This document shows positions 9,648-19,786 of a DNA stretch of 64,000 bases, piece after piece. The stretch is from Arenibacter palladensis (GTDB lineage Bacteria; Bacteroidota; Bacteroidia; Flavobacteriales; Flavobacteriaceae). The DNA lies in contig NZ_FQUX01000001.1 in NCBI RefSeq assembly GCF_900129275.1, forward strand, positions 1,302,001 through 1,366,000, written 5' to 3'. The notes under the pieces are model-generated. The model worked only from the letters and a program-made list of their open reading frames with translations, had not been told where the DNA came from and ran no database searches. A program made the position numbers and the translations under genes. Position 1 is the first letter of the stretch. Every line of letters starts with the position of its first letter.

Positions 9648-9655
9648 TATTTTTG
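9648..9655 (+). promoter_or_regulatory. -7 box of the metal module
   Basis: TATTTTTG is a perfect TAnnTTTG match and ends five bases before the ATG at 9661. The transcription start would fall at or next to the start codon, implying a leaderless mRNA. Confidence 0.45.
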
Positions 9656-9660
9656 CCTTT

Positions 9661-10077
9661 ATGAAAGTAATGATCCATAAAATTTTGGCGCTGTTGATGG
9701 CATTTTTTATGCTGGTCTCCACCGTTTCCTGGACCGTTGAAAAGCATTTTTGCTTTGGCTCCTTGGTGGATATAGCTTTCTTTCATGAAGCTGAAACCTG
9801 TGGGATGGATTTGGGATTGGTAGAAGAGGAGGTGTCTTCCAAAAATAATTCAAATACCTGCTGCAGTGATGAGACCATTTTGGTAGAGGGGCAGGATGAC
9901 CTCAGTATTTCCTATGACGATCTTAGTTTTGGCCAGCAACTCTTTTTGGTGGCCTTTACTTCCTATTATATAAATCTATTTCAGCTAAGGGAGCAGCACT
10001 ATGTTCCCCATGCCGATTACCCACCGCCCATACTGGTCAGGGATATCCATATCTTGGACCAAGTTTTCCTCATTTGA
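9661..10077 (+). CDS. HYC_CC_PP family protein
   Basis: A 138-residue protein with an N-terminal signal peptide (about 1-25) and three spaced motifs that define this family: His-Phe-Cys (HFC, residues 29-31), a Cys-Cys pair in NTCCSDE, and YPPPI near the C-terminus. The cysteine/histidine motifs suggest metal handling in the periplasm or envelope. It directly precedes a TonB receptor and an HMA-domain protein, so a joint role in heavy-metal transport, perhaps copper, is plausible but unproven. The longer start at 9643 is rejected because it falls upstream of the -7 box. Confidence 0.78.
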   Translation: MKVMIHKILALLMAFFMLVSTVSWTVEKHFCFGSLVDIAFFHEAETCGMDLGLVEEEVSSKNNSNTCCSDETILVEGQDDLSISYDDLSFGQQLFLVAFTSYYINLFQLREQHYVPHADYPPPILVRDIHILDQVFLI

Positions 10078-10176
10078 TTTTTTTATTGGTAGTAACCTTG
10101 GTTTTCCATGCTTTTAAGTTGGAAAATCCAATGGTTTTTTTGATTTCAATTATCTGCTAATATTAAAATATATCAA

Positions 10177-12414
10177 GTGAAGAATTTTTTTGTAAGTATG
10201 TTTTTATGGATTCCGTTATTGGCTATCTCCCAGAACAATATAGAGGGCATGGTCATGGAGGACAATCCTGGAAATAAGCAGCTAGGTTTGGCCGGGGCCA
10301 ATGTTTATTGGTTGAATTCCCAAACGGGGACTATTACCAATACGGACGGAAGCTTTGTAATTCCTTTTAAAAAGGAGTATAACCAACTAGTCATTAGTTA
10401 TGTGGGATTTGAGTCGGACACCTTGTTCATTGATTCCCCTAAAAAGGTAAGCCACTGGTTAAAACCTTCCAATGCCTTAGATGAGGTGGTGGTCCAAAAG
10501 AAGCGGGATGCCGTACAGAAATCCTATTTCAGCCCACAGAACGTGGTAACCATAAACAGTGCCGAACTACTAAAGGCGGCCTGTTGCAATCTATCCGAGA
10601 GTTTTGAAACCAATCCGGCTATAGATGTCAATTTTTCCGATGCCCTAACAGGCACAAAGCAAATACAGATGTTGGGACTTACCAGTCCTTATTTATTGAT
10701 AACCCAAGAGAACATTCCTATGGTACGGGGTGCCTCCCAGGCCTACGGACTTACCTTTACCCCGGGAACTTGGGTAGAGAGTATACAGATCACAAAGGGG
10801 GCGGGCAGCGTAGTTAATGGTTATGAGAGTATTTCGGGCCAGATAAATACGGAATTGGTAAAACCCTTAACGGATAAGGCTCTATTTGTAAATGGATATG
10901 CAAATTTAAATGGCAGGTTGGAATTAAATACCCATTTGAACGAGAAATTAACGGACAAATGGAGTACGGGGCTCTATCTTCATGCCAACCGTAGGGATAC
11001 CAAGGAAGATAATAATGGGGACGGATTTTTGGATGCTCCCTTGGGGAATCAAATAAATGTTTTGAATAGGTGGCAATACCAAAATCCAAGTACCGGTTGG
11101 GTGAGTTTTATTAATCTTCGTTTTTTAAATGATGACAAGCAGTTGGGGCAAACCAATTTTGTGCCCAGTACCGATAAATTCACTACCAATTCCTGGGGAA
11201 GTGAAATAAACACGAGAAGATTTGATACTTCATTAAAGTTGGGCTATGTATTTCCGGAGCTGCCTTTTCAGAGCCTGGGATTTCAAACGGCCTATAATAT
11301 CCATAAACAGGATTCTTATTTTGGTTTTAATGAATACAATATTGATCACGAAAGTATTTATTCCAACCTGCTGTTCAATTCCATTATAGGGGATACCAAA
11401 AGCAAGTTTAAAACGGGCTTGACCTTTGCTTATGATGGTTATGGGGAAATGGTGAATACCCAGGATTATTCTAGGGTAGACAAATCTATAGGGGCCTTTT
11501 TTGAATATAGTTATGATAATTTAAAGGAATTGAGTTTCACTGCGGGCATAAGGGTGGACAACCACAATAATTTGGGGACTTTTGTTACGCCCAGATTGCA
11601 TGCGCGGTATATGCCATGGGAAAGAGGGAGTTTTAGGGCGTCTTTGGGCCGTGGAAAGCGGGCAGCCAATATCTTTGCCGAAAATCAACAATTATTTGCC
11701 TCATCAAGGCAGATAAGGGTACTTGGGGACAATAGCAGTATTTATGGACTGGATCCTGAAGATGCCTGGAATTACGGCGCTAGTTATATACAGGGATTTA
11801 GTTTGTTCGGTAGGACAGGTGACGTAACATTGGATTATTATGTTACCAATTTTAAGAATCAGGTAGTGGTGGATTGGGAGAATCCCATGGAGGTGTCATT
11901 TTATAACCTGGAGGGAAAGAGTCTGGCCAAAAGCTTTCAATTTGAAATAAATTATAACGTTTTAAAGAATTTAGAGTTAAGGACGGCGTATAAATATTAT
12001 GATGTTGAAACCGATTACCTAAGCGGCACCCTACAAAAACCATTGCAGGCACAACATCGATTTTTTGCCAACTTGGGCTACACTTCCCTCCCTAAGGAAA
12101 ATGGAGCCTTATGGCGTATGGATTCTACCCTCCATAGCTTGGGAAAACAACGCTTGCCCAATACGAGTAGTAGTCCAGAGGAGTATCAGTTTGGAGATTA
12201 TTCGTCTCCATATAGTTTAATGAATGCACAGCTGACCAGAGTGTTTAATGATAATTTTGAAATTTATGTGGGAGGGGAAAATTTAACTAGTTTTACACAA
12301 GAGAACGCTGTAGTGGCGTCAGACAATCCGTTTGGCACCAATTTTGACACCACAATGATATATGCTCCCGTTATGGGCAGGATGTTTTATGCAGGATTTA
12401 GGTATAAATTATAA
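10177..12414 (+). CDS. TonB-dependent outer-membrane receptor with carboxypeptidase-like regulatory domain
   Basis: A 745-residue outer-membrane receptor. It begins with a signal peptide ending near ISQNN (about residue 20), a CarboxypepD_reg-like beta-sandwich (about 22-100), a plug domain (about 110-240, with ITKGAGSVVNGYESISGQI split around 208-226) and a 22-strand-type barrel ending in the aromatic-rich FYAGFRYKL. Such receptors import scarce ligands using TonB energy. A CC pair in the plug (KAACCNLSES) and the neighbouring HYC_CC_PP and HMA proteins suggest a metal or metal-chelate ligand. The start is GTG at 10177; no nearby ATG preserves the signal peptide. It is 25 bp ahead of the HMA gene. 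Confidence 0.9.
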   Translation: MKNFFVSMFLWIPLLAISQNNIEGMVMEDNPGNKQLGLAGANVYWLNSQTGTITNTDGSFVIPFKKEYNQLVISYVGFESDTLFIDSPKKVSHWLKPSNALDEVVVQKKRDAVQKSYFSPQNVVTINSAELLKAACCNLSESFETNPAIDVNFSDALTGTKQIQMLGLTSPYLLITQENIPMVRGASQAYGLTFTPGTWVESIQITKGAGSVVNGYESISGQINTELVKPLTDKALFVNGYANLNGRLELNTHLNEKLTDKWSTGLYLHANRRDTKEDNNGDGFLDAPLGNQINVLNRWQYQNPSTGWVSFINLRFLNDDKQLGQTNFVPSTDKFTTNSWGSEINTRRFDTSLKLGYVFPELPFQSLGFQTAYNIHKQDSYFGFNEYNIDHESIYSNLLFNSIIGDTKSKFKTGLTFAYDGYGEMVNTQDYSRVDKSIGAFFEYSYDNLKELSFTAGIRVDNHNNLGTFVTPRLHARYMPWERGSFRASLGRGKRAANIFAENQQLFASSRQIRVLGDNSSIYGLDPEDAWNYGASYIQGFSLFGRTGDVTLDYYVTNFKNQVVVDWENPMEVSFYNLEGKSLAKSFQFEINYNVLKNLELRTAYKYYDVETDYLSGTLQKPLQAQHRFFANLGYTSLPKENGALWRMDSTLHSLGKQRLPNTSSSPEEYQFGDYSSPYSLMNAQLTRVFNDNFEIYVGGENLTSFTQENAVVASDNPFGTNFDTTMIYAPVMGRMFYAGFRYKL

Positions 12415-12439
12415 CTTTATAAAAAATTAATTATTCAAC

Positions 12440-12811
12440 ATGAAAAGTAGAGCAATGAAAAATTTATTTATAGGAGCCGTATTTGGAGTATTGACCATTG
12501 CCGGCTATGGCCAAGAGAAAAATAAAAAAATAAGTTTCGAGGTCAATGGAAAATGTGCCATGTGCAAGGAGCGAATAGAGGAAGCAGCCTTGGGGGTAAA
12601 AGGGGTTAAATACGCCTTATGGGATATTCCTACCCATCAATTATCGATGATCATTGACGAACGAAAAACCAATTCTATGGAAATAAAAACTGCCATAGTT
12701 GGTGTAGGTCACGATACCAAGGAATTAAAGGCTACGGAAGAAGCTTATGAAAGCGTACACCCTTGCTGCAAGTATCGTGAGGACAATAGTGATGACGGAC
12801 AGCATCATTAA
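12440..12811 (+). CDS. Exported heavy-metal-associated (HMA) domain protein
   Basis: A 123-residue protein: signal peptide (about 1-24) followed by one ferredoxin-like HMA domain with the metal-binding CAMC pair (Cys39, Cys42). A C-terminal HPCC plus a His-rich tail (DDGQHH) adds further possible ligands. Unlike cytosolic copper chaperones this copy is exported, so it would hand over or scavenge metal in the periplasm, in keeping with the TonB receptor just upstream. The metal is not determined; copper is the usual HMA ligand. ATGs at 12440 and 12455 are both possible. Confidence 0.85.
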   Translation: MKSRAMKNLFIGAVFGVLTIAGYGQEKNKKISFEVNGKCAMCKERIEEAALGVKGVKYALWDIPTHQLSMIIDERKTNSMEIKTAIVGVGHDTKELKATEEAYESVHPCCKYREDNSDDGQHH

Positions 12812-12842
12812 TTCAATTGCTTTGTAATAGCCTATCGAAAAC

Positions 12843-12879
12843 AAAAAACCGCATTTGGAATTCCAAATGCGGTTTTTTT
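12843..12879. terminator. Bidirectional rho-independent terminator
   Basis: A perfect inverted repeat AAACCGCATTTGG / CCAAATGCGGTTT with a very short AATT centre is flanked by an A-run on the left and a T-run on the right. It sits between the convergent HMA gene and groEL and can end both transcripts. Confidence 0.9.
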
Positions 12880-12899
12880 ATAGATGTAAATTCTACGAC

Positions 12900-14531
<1,632 letters not shown>

Positions 14532-14632
14532 TTAATTTCATTTATCATTCCCATATAAAACGGAATGAAATTAGTTATACTCTTTAGTTTGTTGTTTGGA
14601 ATTTTCCCAACGTTTTGGGAACAAGAGCAATA

Positions 14633-14911
14633 TTATATAATTGCTAATATGTCGCTCTCGCGCATCATAAGATATTCGGTACCTTCAAGCTTTAGCTCAG
14701 TACCGGCATACTTACCGTATAGCACCGTATCTCCAACTTTAACGGTCACTTTTTCATCTTTGGTACCAGGTCCAACGGCAACTACCTTGCCTTTTTGTGG
14801 TTTTTCCTTTGCGGTATCTGGGATGTAAAGACCAGATGCAGTCTTTGTTTCGGCAGCCATAGGTTCTATAAGAACTCTATCTGCTAATGGTTTAATGCTA
14901 ACTTTAGCCAT
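14633..14911 (-). CDS. groES: Co-chaperonin GroES (10 kDa)
   Basis: A 92-residue GroES that caps the GroEL cavity. The mobile-loop region ([17 protein letters not shown]) and the [19 protein letters not shown] end are typical. It is first of the groES-groEL pair. The upstream 80 bp lies between it and the secG terminator at 14994 and should contain its promoter, though no clear TAnnTTTG box was found there. Confidence 0.97.
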   Translation of the reverse strand: MAKVSIKPLADRVLIEPMAAETKTASGLYIPDTAKEKPQKGKVVAVGPGTKDEKVTVKVGDTVLYGKYAGTELKLEGTEYLMMRESDILAII

Positions 14912-14993
14912 ATTATTTAGATTTTATGTTTTTAAGTTTGATTTTAATAGGCAGAAATTATGCCATTGCCTAAAAACTGACACTTTGTTAAAT

Positions 14994-15028
14994 AAAAATG
15001 CCAGCTTGTCACATAAGCTGGCATTTTT
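14994..15028 (-). terminator. Terminator downstream of secG
   Basis: AAAAATGCCAGCTT pairs perfectly with AAGCTGGCATTTTT around a 7-base loop. On the minus strand it ends in a T-run and separates the miaB-to-secG operon from groES. Confidence 0.88.
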
Positions 15029-15053
15029 TATATTTTAAATGTGTTTTTTCTTC

Positions 15054-15422
15054 TTATTGGGCGCTGTCAGTGGTACTTGTACCATTAGTGGCAGGAGCCG
15101 GGATCGGTGCTTCTGGCAATGCATCCGGAGCAGTTGTTTCAATAGGATCGCCATTTAGTAATTTTGAATCGGAATCACTAAAGCTTCCCTTTAATGCTAC
15201 ATTGGAAAGCAAAATTAACACAACCAATATGGTTGCCAATGTCCAGGTACTCTTATCCAAAAAGTCTCCTGTTTTCTTTACTCCTCCAACAACTTGGTTG
15301 CCGCTTCCGCCAAAAGATGAGGACAATCCGCCTCCTTTAGGGTTTTGCACCATAATTACGAGCATCAATAGGATGCAAACTAGGATGATAAGGACCAAGA
15401 ATATTGTAAATGTTGTATTCAT
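15054..15422 (-). CDS. secG: Preprotein translocase subunit SecG
   Basis: A 122-residue protein with two membrane helices (about 4-24 and 58-76), separated by the conserved QNPKGGGLSSSFGG loop, as in SecG. It assists SecYE-mediated export. The Ala/Pro/Thr-rich C-terminal tail (about 95-122) is an extension beyond the minimal family length. It is the last gene of the operon, three bases after the TPR-like gene. Confidence 0.93.
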   Translation of the reverse strand: MNTTFTIFLVLIILVCILLMLVIMVQNPKGGGLSSSFGGSGNQVVGGVKKTGDFLDKSTWTLATILVVLILLSNVALKGSFSDSDSKLLNGDPIETTAPDALPEAPIPAPATNGTSTTDSAQ

Positions 15423-15425
15423 TAT

Positions 15426-16355
15426 TTAATTATTTTCTTGTTGTATCTTTTCTACCGCTTTAATTCGGTCTGCAAAGAAACTACTTTTTTCTGGATATTT
15501 CAAACTTAAAATTTTATAGGCCTGAATAGCCTTTTTGTACTTCTTTTGTTCCAAATATACTTTGGCCAAAGTGGCCGTCATCAATTCATTTTTGTCGAAG
15601 CTCAGGGAGTCCTTGATAGTTACTTTTACTGTGTTTTCCTTGGGTACTATTTTGGGGTTTGTTTCAATGAACTTATCGATCAGATCAAATTTTTTCTTCT
15701 TTAGCTTGTCTTGCTTGGGGGTAGGTTTTACTTCGGTATTGGCTGCTTCCTTTTTGGGAGTTTTGGGATTGGTTTTGGGTTTTGGTGGCTTATGCGAGGT
15801 AAGTTGAAGCCATTCCCCAAAGGAATATTTTTCTTTTTTGGTGAAATTTAAAGGTTTCCCGATTTCCAGTGTCTCTTCAGCTTTTTTTTTATTCTCCGAA
15901 ATGGATTTGTCTATTTTTGGGTCCTTGGAGGAAAAAAGTGAGGGGTCCAAAATATTATCGGCATCCTTTACCGTCCTTGGCAAGGGTTCGTCATCCGATT
16001 CTTCTATAAGCGCACTTTCCTTTTTAAATTCCGAAACGATCTCTTCGGAAATAGTTGGGGTATCATTTAAGGTGGTGGATTTCCCCAAAATGGAATCGGC
16101 GATGGTATTTTGTAAAAAATCTATCGAGGTAATAAAATCGAAAAGAATATCCCTGTCCGCAGTATAGGCGGCGGTTAATTTAAGGGCATTGTTGTATTTG
16201 AAACTGTTGAGGTTCTTAAGTCCTTTTAGATGCATGGCCCTTGCGGCTTGGAAATATGGGTATTCTGCCAGAACATCTTCTAGTTGATTGGTCTGCACAG
16301 GGGAAACCACCTCATCAGGGTTTTGTAATAAATATGTAAAGTCCTGTACGTTCAT
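15426..16355 (-). CDS. TPR-like protein of unknown function
   Basis: A 309-residue soluble protein without a signal peptide. The N-terminus (FTYLLQNPDEVVSPVQTNQL) is helical; the middle (about 130-235) is charged and low in complexity, rich in Lys, Pro and Glu (KPKTNPKTPKKE); the C-terminal 60 residues contain one clear TPR-like unit (LAKVYLEQKKYKKAIQAYK). It lies between lptE (3 bp gap) and secG, so it could have an envelope-related role, but no function can be assigned. The arrangement with secG and lptE appears to be an operon. Confidence 0.8.
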   Translation of the reverse strand: MNVQDFTYLLQNPDEVVSPVQTNQLEDVLAEYPYFQAARAMHLKGLKNLNSFKYNNALKLTAAYTADRDILFDFITSIDFLQNTIADSILGKSTTLNDTPTISEEIVSEFKKESALIEESDDEPLPRTVKDADNILDPSLFSSKDPKIDKSISENKKKAEETLEIGKPLNFTKKEKYSFGEWLQLTSHKPPKPKTNPKTPKKEAANTEVKPTPKQDKLKKKKFDLIDKFIETNPKIVPKENTVKVTIKDSLSFDKNELMTATLAKVYLEQKKYKKAIQAYKILSLKYPEKSSFFADRIKAVEKIQQENN

Positions 16356-16358
16356 AGA

Positions 16359-16877
16359 TTACCAATCTGCCAATGATTTATTAAAAATGTCCTGGGTAAT
16401 ACGTTCGAATATGACTTGATGGGCTTCATCCTTAACACTGGCCAATTGGGAATTGGCGGGATAGTCGTAGAAGAATGAAAATCGTTGTTCAAAGTCCACA
16501 TCCTCTTTGGTGTTGTTAAAGAACCTTACGTTTACGCCAATACTCAGCCTATTTTGCGCCGCTGTTTGTTGGGAGGTGGCCGTCATAGGTGAAATCCTGT
16601 ACTCCACAATTTCACCTTCGTACAATAAATCCCCATTGGATTTAACTAGATCCAAACTGGTCTGGTTCAATATCAGATCCTGTAGGGCCAAGGTAAAGTC
16701 CCTATCCATACCGGGTTCAAAGGTAGATCCGGGATTCTGCGAAGCATAGTTTTGAAAATAATTTACCTGAAAGGTTTTTGCGGTTCCCACATCGCCCCCA
16801 GTAAAGTTATAGATACCACATCCAGAAATGCTTGCCACTAAAACAAGCATTAAAATAATATGTTTACTCTTGATCAT
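16359..16877 (-). CDS. lptE: LPS-assembly lipoprotein LptE family
   Basis: A 172-residue lipoprotein. The signal ends in a lipobox (SISGC, Cys20) and is followed by GIYNFTGGDVG, a start typical of the Bacteroidota LptE family. LptE plugs the LptD barrel and helps deliver LPS to the outer leaflet. The remaining sequence is mixed alpha/beta and fits the family size. It is flanked by a sigma-54 activator and the TPR-like gene in one operon. LptE is weakly conserved, so the call leans on the N-terminus and length. Confidence 0.85.
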   Translation of the reverse strand: MIKSKHIILMLVLVASISGCGIYNFTGGDVGTAKTFQVNYFQNYASQNPGSTFEPGMDRDFTLALQDLILNQTSLDLVKSNGDLLYEGEIVEYRISPMTATSQQTAAQNRLSIGVNVRFFNNTKEDVDFEQRFSFFYDYPANSQLASVKDEAHQVIFERITQDIFNKSLADW

Positions 16878-16909
16878 TAATTTCTTTTTGTATTTTTTAC
16901 TGACTACTG

Positions 16910-18181
16910 TTAAAGGTCGTACTGTTTTATTTTTCTATACAGGGTCCGTTCCGAGATGCCCAACTCCGCAGAAGCAGCCTTTCTTTTTCCTTTGTTTCGT
17001 TCCAAGGATTTTTTAATGAGCTCTATTTCCTTGTCCTGTAAAGATAGGGTTTCTTCCTCTTGTATCTCCTCCGCAAAATGATACTTGTCCTCTTGTTGGG
17101 GAGATTTAACAATTGGTTTTTCTATGTAAGGTTCGGGAAGTTGCAAAATTTCACTGGGACTATCTTCTTGTTCCGCATATTCCTCCTCGTTATCCCCATA
17201 GATTTTTCTGATAAGATTTTCATTCTCTTCCTGTACTTTTTCGCTGTCGTTGTGTTTAAGCAGCTCCAATGTTAATTTCTTAAGGTCGTTCAAGTCGCCC
17301 TTCATATCAAAAAGCACCTTGTACAATATCTCCCTTTCCGTACTAAAGTCGCCTTCTTTTTTTTCCTTTCCAACGATAGCGGGCAAGTTACTGGTACTTG
17401 AATTGGGCAGGTAACTGTTAAGGGTGGCCAAGCTAATAAGCCTACTTTCCTCCAATACTGAAATTTGTTCCGCGATATTTCTTAACTGCCTAATGTTTCC
17501 CGGCCATCTGTATTTTAAAAGTAGCTGCACGGCATCGTCATCCAAGCGAATCGTAGGCATTTTATATTTTTGGCCAAAATCCGATGCAAATTTGCGGAAC
17601 AATAGGTGTATGTCCTCTTTGCGCTCCCGCAAGGGCGGGATGTTGATTTCTACCGTGCTTAATCGGTAATAAAGGTCTTCCCTAAATTTTTCCTTTTTTA
17701 TGGCCTCGAACATATTGACATTGGTAGCGGCCACTATTCTAACATCTGTTTTTTGGACTTGGGAAGAACCTACTTTTAAAAATTCCCCATTTTCCAAAAC
17801 CCTCAAGAGACGGACTTGGGTTGTAAGAGGTAGTTCCCCAACCTCATCCAAAAAAATGGTACCGCCATCGGCTACCTCAAAATATCCACTTCTGGTAGCC
17901 GTAGCTCCAGTAAAAGCTCCCTTTTCGTGACCAAACAATTCACTATCTATGGTGCCTTCAGGGATAGCCCCACAGTTGACCGCAATGTATTTGGCATGTT
18001 TTCTATGCGAAAGGGAGTGTATTATTTTTGGAATGGCCTCCTTACCAACACCGCTTTCACCCGTAACCAATACGGAGATATCCGTAGGTGCCACTTGAAT
18101 GGCCTTTTCAATGGCACGATTAAGTTTTACATCATTGCCAATGATTTCAAAGCGCTGTTTTATTGATTGAATAGACTCCAT
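16910..18181 (-). CDS. Sigma-54-interacting transcriptional activator without receiver domain
   Basis: A 423-residue AAA+ enhancer-binding protein. Walker A GESGVGKE (41-48), GAFTGA (88-93, the sigma-54 contact loop) and Walker B GGTIFLDEVGE (106-116) are intact, and a Fis-type helix-turn-helix (KRKAASAELGISERTLYRK) closes the protein. There is no N-terminal receiver, GAF or PAS domain: the AAA+ module begins almost at once, so activity is probably set by expression or by partner proteins. An acidic linker (about 320-395) separates AAA+ and HTH. It is 3 bp after miaB and 32 bp before lptE, an operon position that hints at envelope control. Confidence 0.92.
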   Translation of the reverse strand: MESIQSIKQRFEIIGNDVKLNRAIEKAIQVAPTDISVLVTGESGVGKEAIPKIIHSLSHRKHAKYIAVNCGAIPEGTIDSELFGHEKGAFTGATATRSGYFEVADGGTIFLDEVGELPLTTQVRLLRVLENGEFLKVGSSQVQKTDVRIVAATNVNMFEAIKKEKFREDLYYRLSTVEINIPPLRERKEDIHLLFRKFASDFGQKYKMPTIRLDDDAVQLLLKYRWPGNIRQLRNIAEQISVLEESRLISLATLNSYLPNSSTSNLPAIVGKEKKEGDFSTEREILYKVLFDMKGDLNDLKKLTLELLKHNDSEKVQEENENLIRKIYGDNEEEYAEQEDSPSEILQLPEPYIEKPIVKSPQQEDKYHFAEEIQEEETLSLQDKEIELIKKSLERNKGKRKAASAELGISERTLYRKIKQYDL

Positions 18182-18184
18182 TGT

Positions 18185-19630
18185 TTAATTGTTATTGGAT
18201 AGTCCCAACGGCCTTCCTATTAAGGTGCCGGAGGTGCAATCGGTAATTTTGACATTCACAAAATCACCAATTTTATAGTTTTCCTTTGGAAATACCACTA
18301 CAAAGCTTTGGGAGTTTCTTCCCATCCAATCCTTGTCCGATTTTTTGGAAGTTCCCTCTATCAAAACTTCTACAGTTTTTCCAAGTTGTTGCTTGCTCCT
18401 GATATGACTGTGTTCCCTTTGAAGGGCAATAATTTCGGTCAATCTCCTATTTTTAACCTCTTGAGGTACGTCATCTTCCATATTCCTAGCCGCAGCTGTC
18501 CCTGGCCTTTCGGAATAGGCGTACATATAGCCGTAGTCATATTGTATTTCCTTCATAAGGGCGAGGGTGTCCTTATGGTCCTCTTCGGTTTCGGAGGGGA
18601 AGCCGGTGATCATATCCTGGGAAATACTGCAATCGGGAATAATTTCCTTGATATTTTTAACCAGTTCCAGATATTCTTCCCTGGTATGCAGTCTGTTCAT
18701 TTCCTTTAAGATTCTATTGCTTCCACTTTGTACCGGTAAATGGATATAATTACAGATGTTGGGATATTTTGCCACTATTCGGATTACGTCCAAGGTCATG
18801 TCCTGCGGATTGGAGGTAGAGAATCGGATACGTACTTTTGGTTGGGCCAACGCCACCTTTTCCAAAAGGTTGGAAAAATTAACAGCTGTAGCTTTTTGCA
18901 TTTCCGATGCTTTTTCGAACCCTTTTTTTAATCCGCCACCATACCAAAGGTAGCTGTCCACATTTTGCCCCAAGAGGGTAATCTCCTTATATCCTTTATC
19001 GGCAAGGTCGTTAACTTCCTGTAGTATGGATTGTGGATCCCTACTGCGTTCCCGCCCACGTGTAAAGGGCACTACGCAAAAGGTACACATATTGTCGCAT
19101 CCTCGGGTAATGGATACAAAGGCGGTTACGCCATTGGTGTTAAGGCGTACCGGTGATATATCCCCATAGGTTTCTTCTTTGGAAAGGATTACGTTTACTG
19201 CATTTCTACCATCGTCCACCTCTTGGATAAGATTGGGCAAATCCTTGTAGGCGTCCGGGCCTACTACCATATCCACAATTTTCTCTTCTTCCAGCAATTT
19301 GGTTTTTAGCCTTTCGGCCATACATCCGAGTACCCCCACCTTCATATGTGGCCTGTGCCTTTTTACGGCATTGAATTTTTCCAATCTCTTGCGGATGGTG
19401 AGCTCTGCCTTTTCCCGAATGGAACAGGTGTTGACCAATACCAGGTCGGCATCTTCCAATTTCTGTGTGGTACTAAAACCTTCATTGGATAGTATGGAGG
19501 CAACAATTTCACTATCCGAAAAATTCATGGCACAGCCATAGCTTTCTATGTATAGTTTTCTAGTGCTGTTTTCTTTTTCCGCAAGGGTTATGGTGGTTCC
19601 TTGTACGGATTCATCTATAATCTTCTCCAT
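18185..19630 (-). CDS. miaB: tRNA-2-methylthio-N6-isopentenyladenosine synthase MiaB
   Basis: A 481-residue radical-SAM methylthiotransferase that adds the methylthio group to i6A37 of tRNAs. The N-terminal MTTase domain has its three cluster cysteines (Cys33, Cys69, Cys103); the radical SAM motif CDNMCTFC has Cys178, 182 and 185; a C-terminal TRAM domain follows near 410-475. The [10 protein letters not shown] segment is typical of MiaB rather than RimO. It is the first gene of the operon ending with secG. Confidence 0.96.
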   Translation of the reverse strand: MEKIIDESVQGTTITLAEKENSTRKLYIESYGCAMNFSDSEIVASILSNEGFSTTQKLEDADLVLVNTCSIREKAELTIRKRLEKFNAVKRHRPHMKVGVLGCMAERLKTKLLEEEKIVDMVVGPDAYKDLPNLIQEVDDGRNAVNVILSKEETYGDISPVRLNTNGVTAFVSITRGCDNMCTFCVVPFTRGRERSRDPQSILQEVNDLADKGYKEITLLGQNVDSYLWYGGGLKKGFEKASEMQKATAVNFSNLLEKVALAQPKVRIRFSTSNPQDMTLDVIRIVAKYPNICNYIHLPVQSGSNRILKEMNRLHTREEYLELVKNIKEIIPDCSISQDMITGFPSETEEDHKDTLALMKEIQYDYGYMYAYSERPGTAAARNMEDDVPQEVKNRRLTEIIALQREHSHIRSKQQLGKTVEVLIEGTSKKSDKDWMGRNSQSFVVVFPKENYKIGDFVNVKITDCTSGTLIGRPLGLSNNN

Positions 19631-19665
19631 TTTATTATGTATTCAACCTCATCTTTAAGAGTTTG

Positions 19666-19673
19666 CAAAGATA
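19666..19673 (-). promoter_or_regulatory. Candidate -7 box of the miaB operon
   Basis: On the minus strand this reads TATCTTTG, a perfect TAnnTTTG match about 36 bases before the miaB ATG. It would drive miaB, the sigma-54 activator, lptE, the TPR-like gene and secG. Confidence 0.45.
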
Positions 19674-19786
19674 GTATTATATAGCTAAATATGACATATT
19701 GACAGTTAAATATTTATCAAAAATGAACGCAACTCTTTAGGCTAAGGGGCATCTCTTTATAGGTGACCCCGTAAAAATATATTGGT

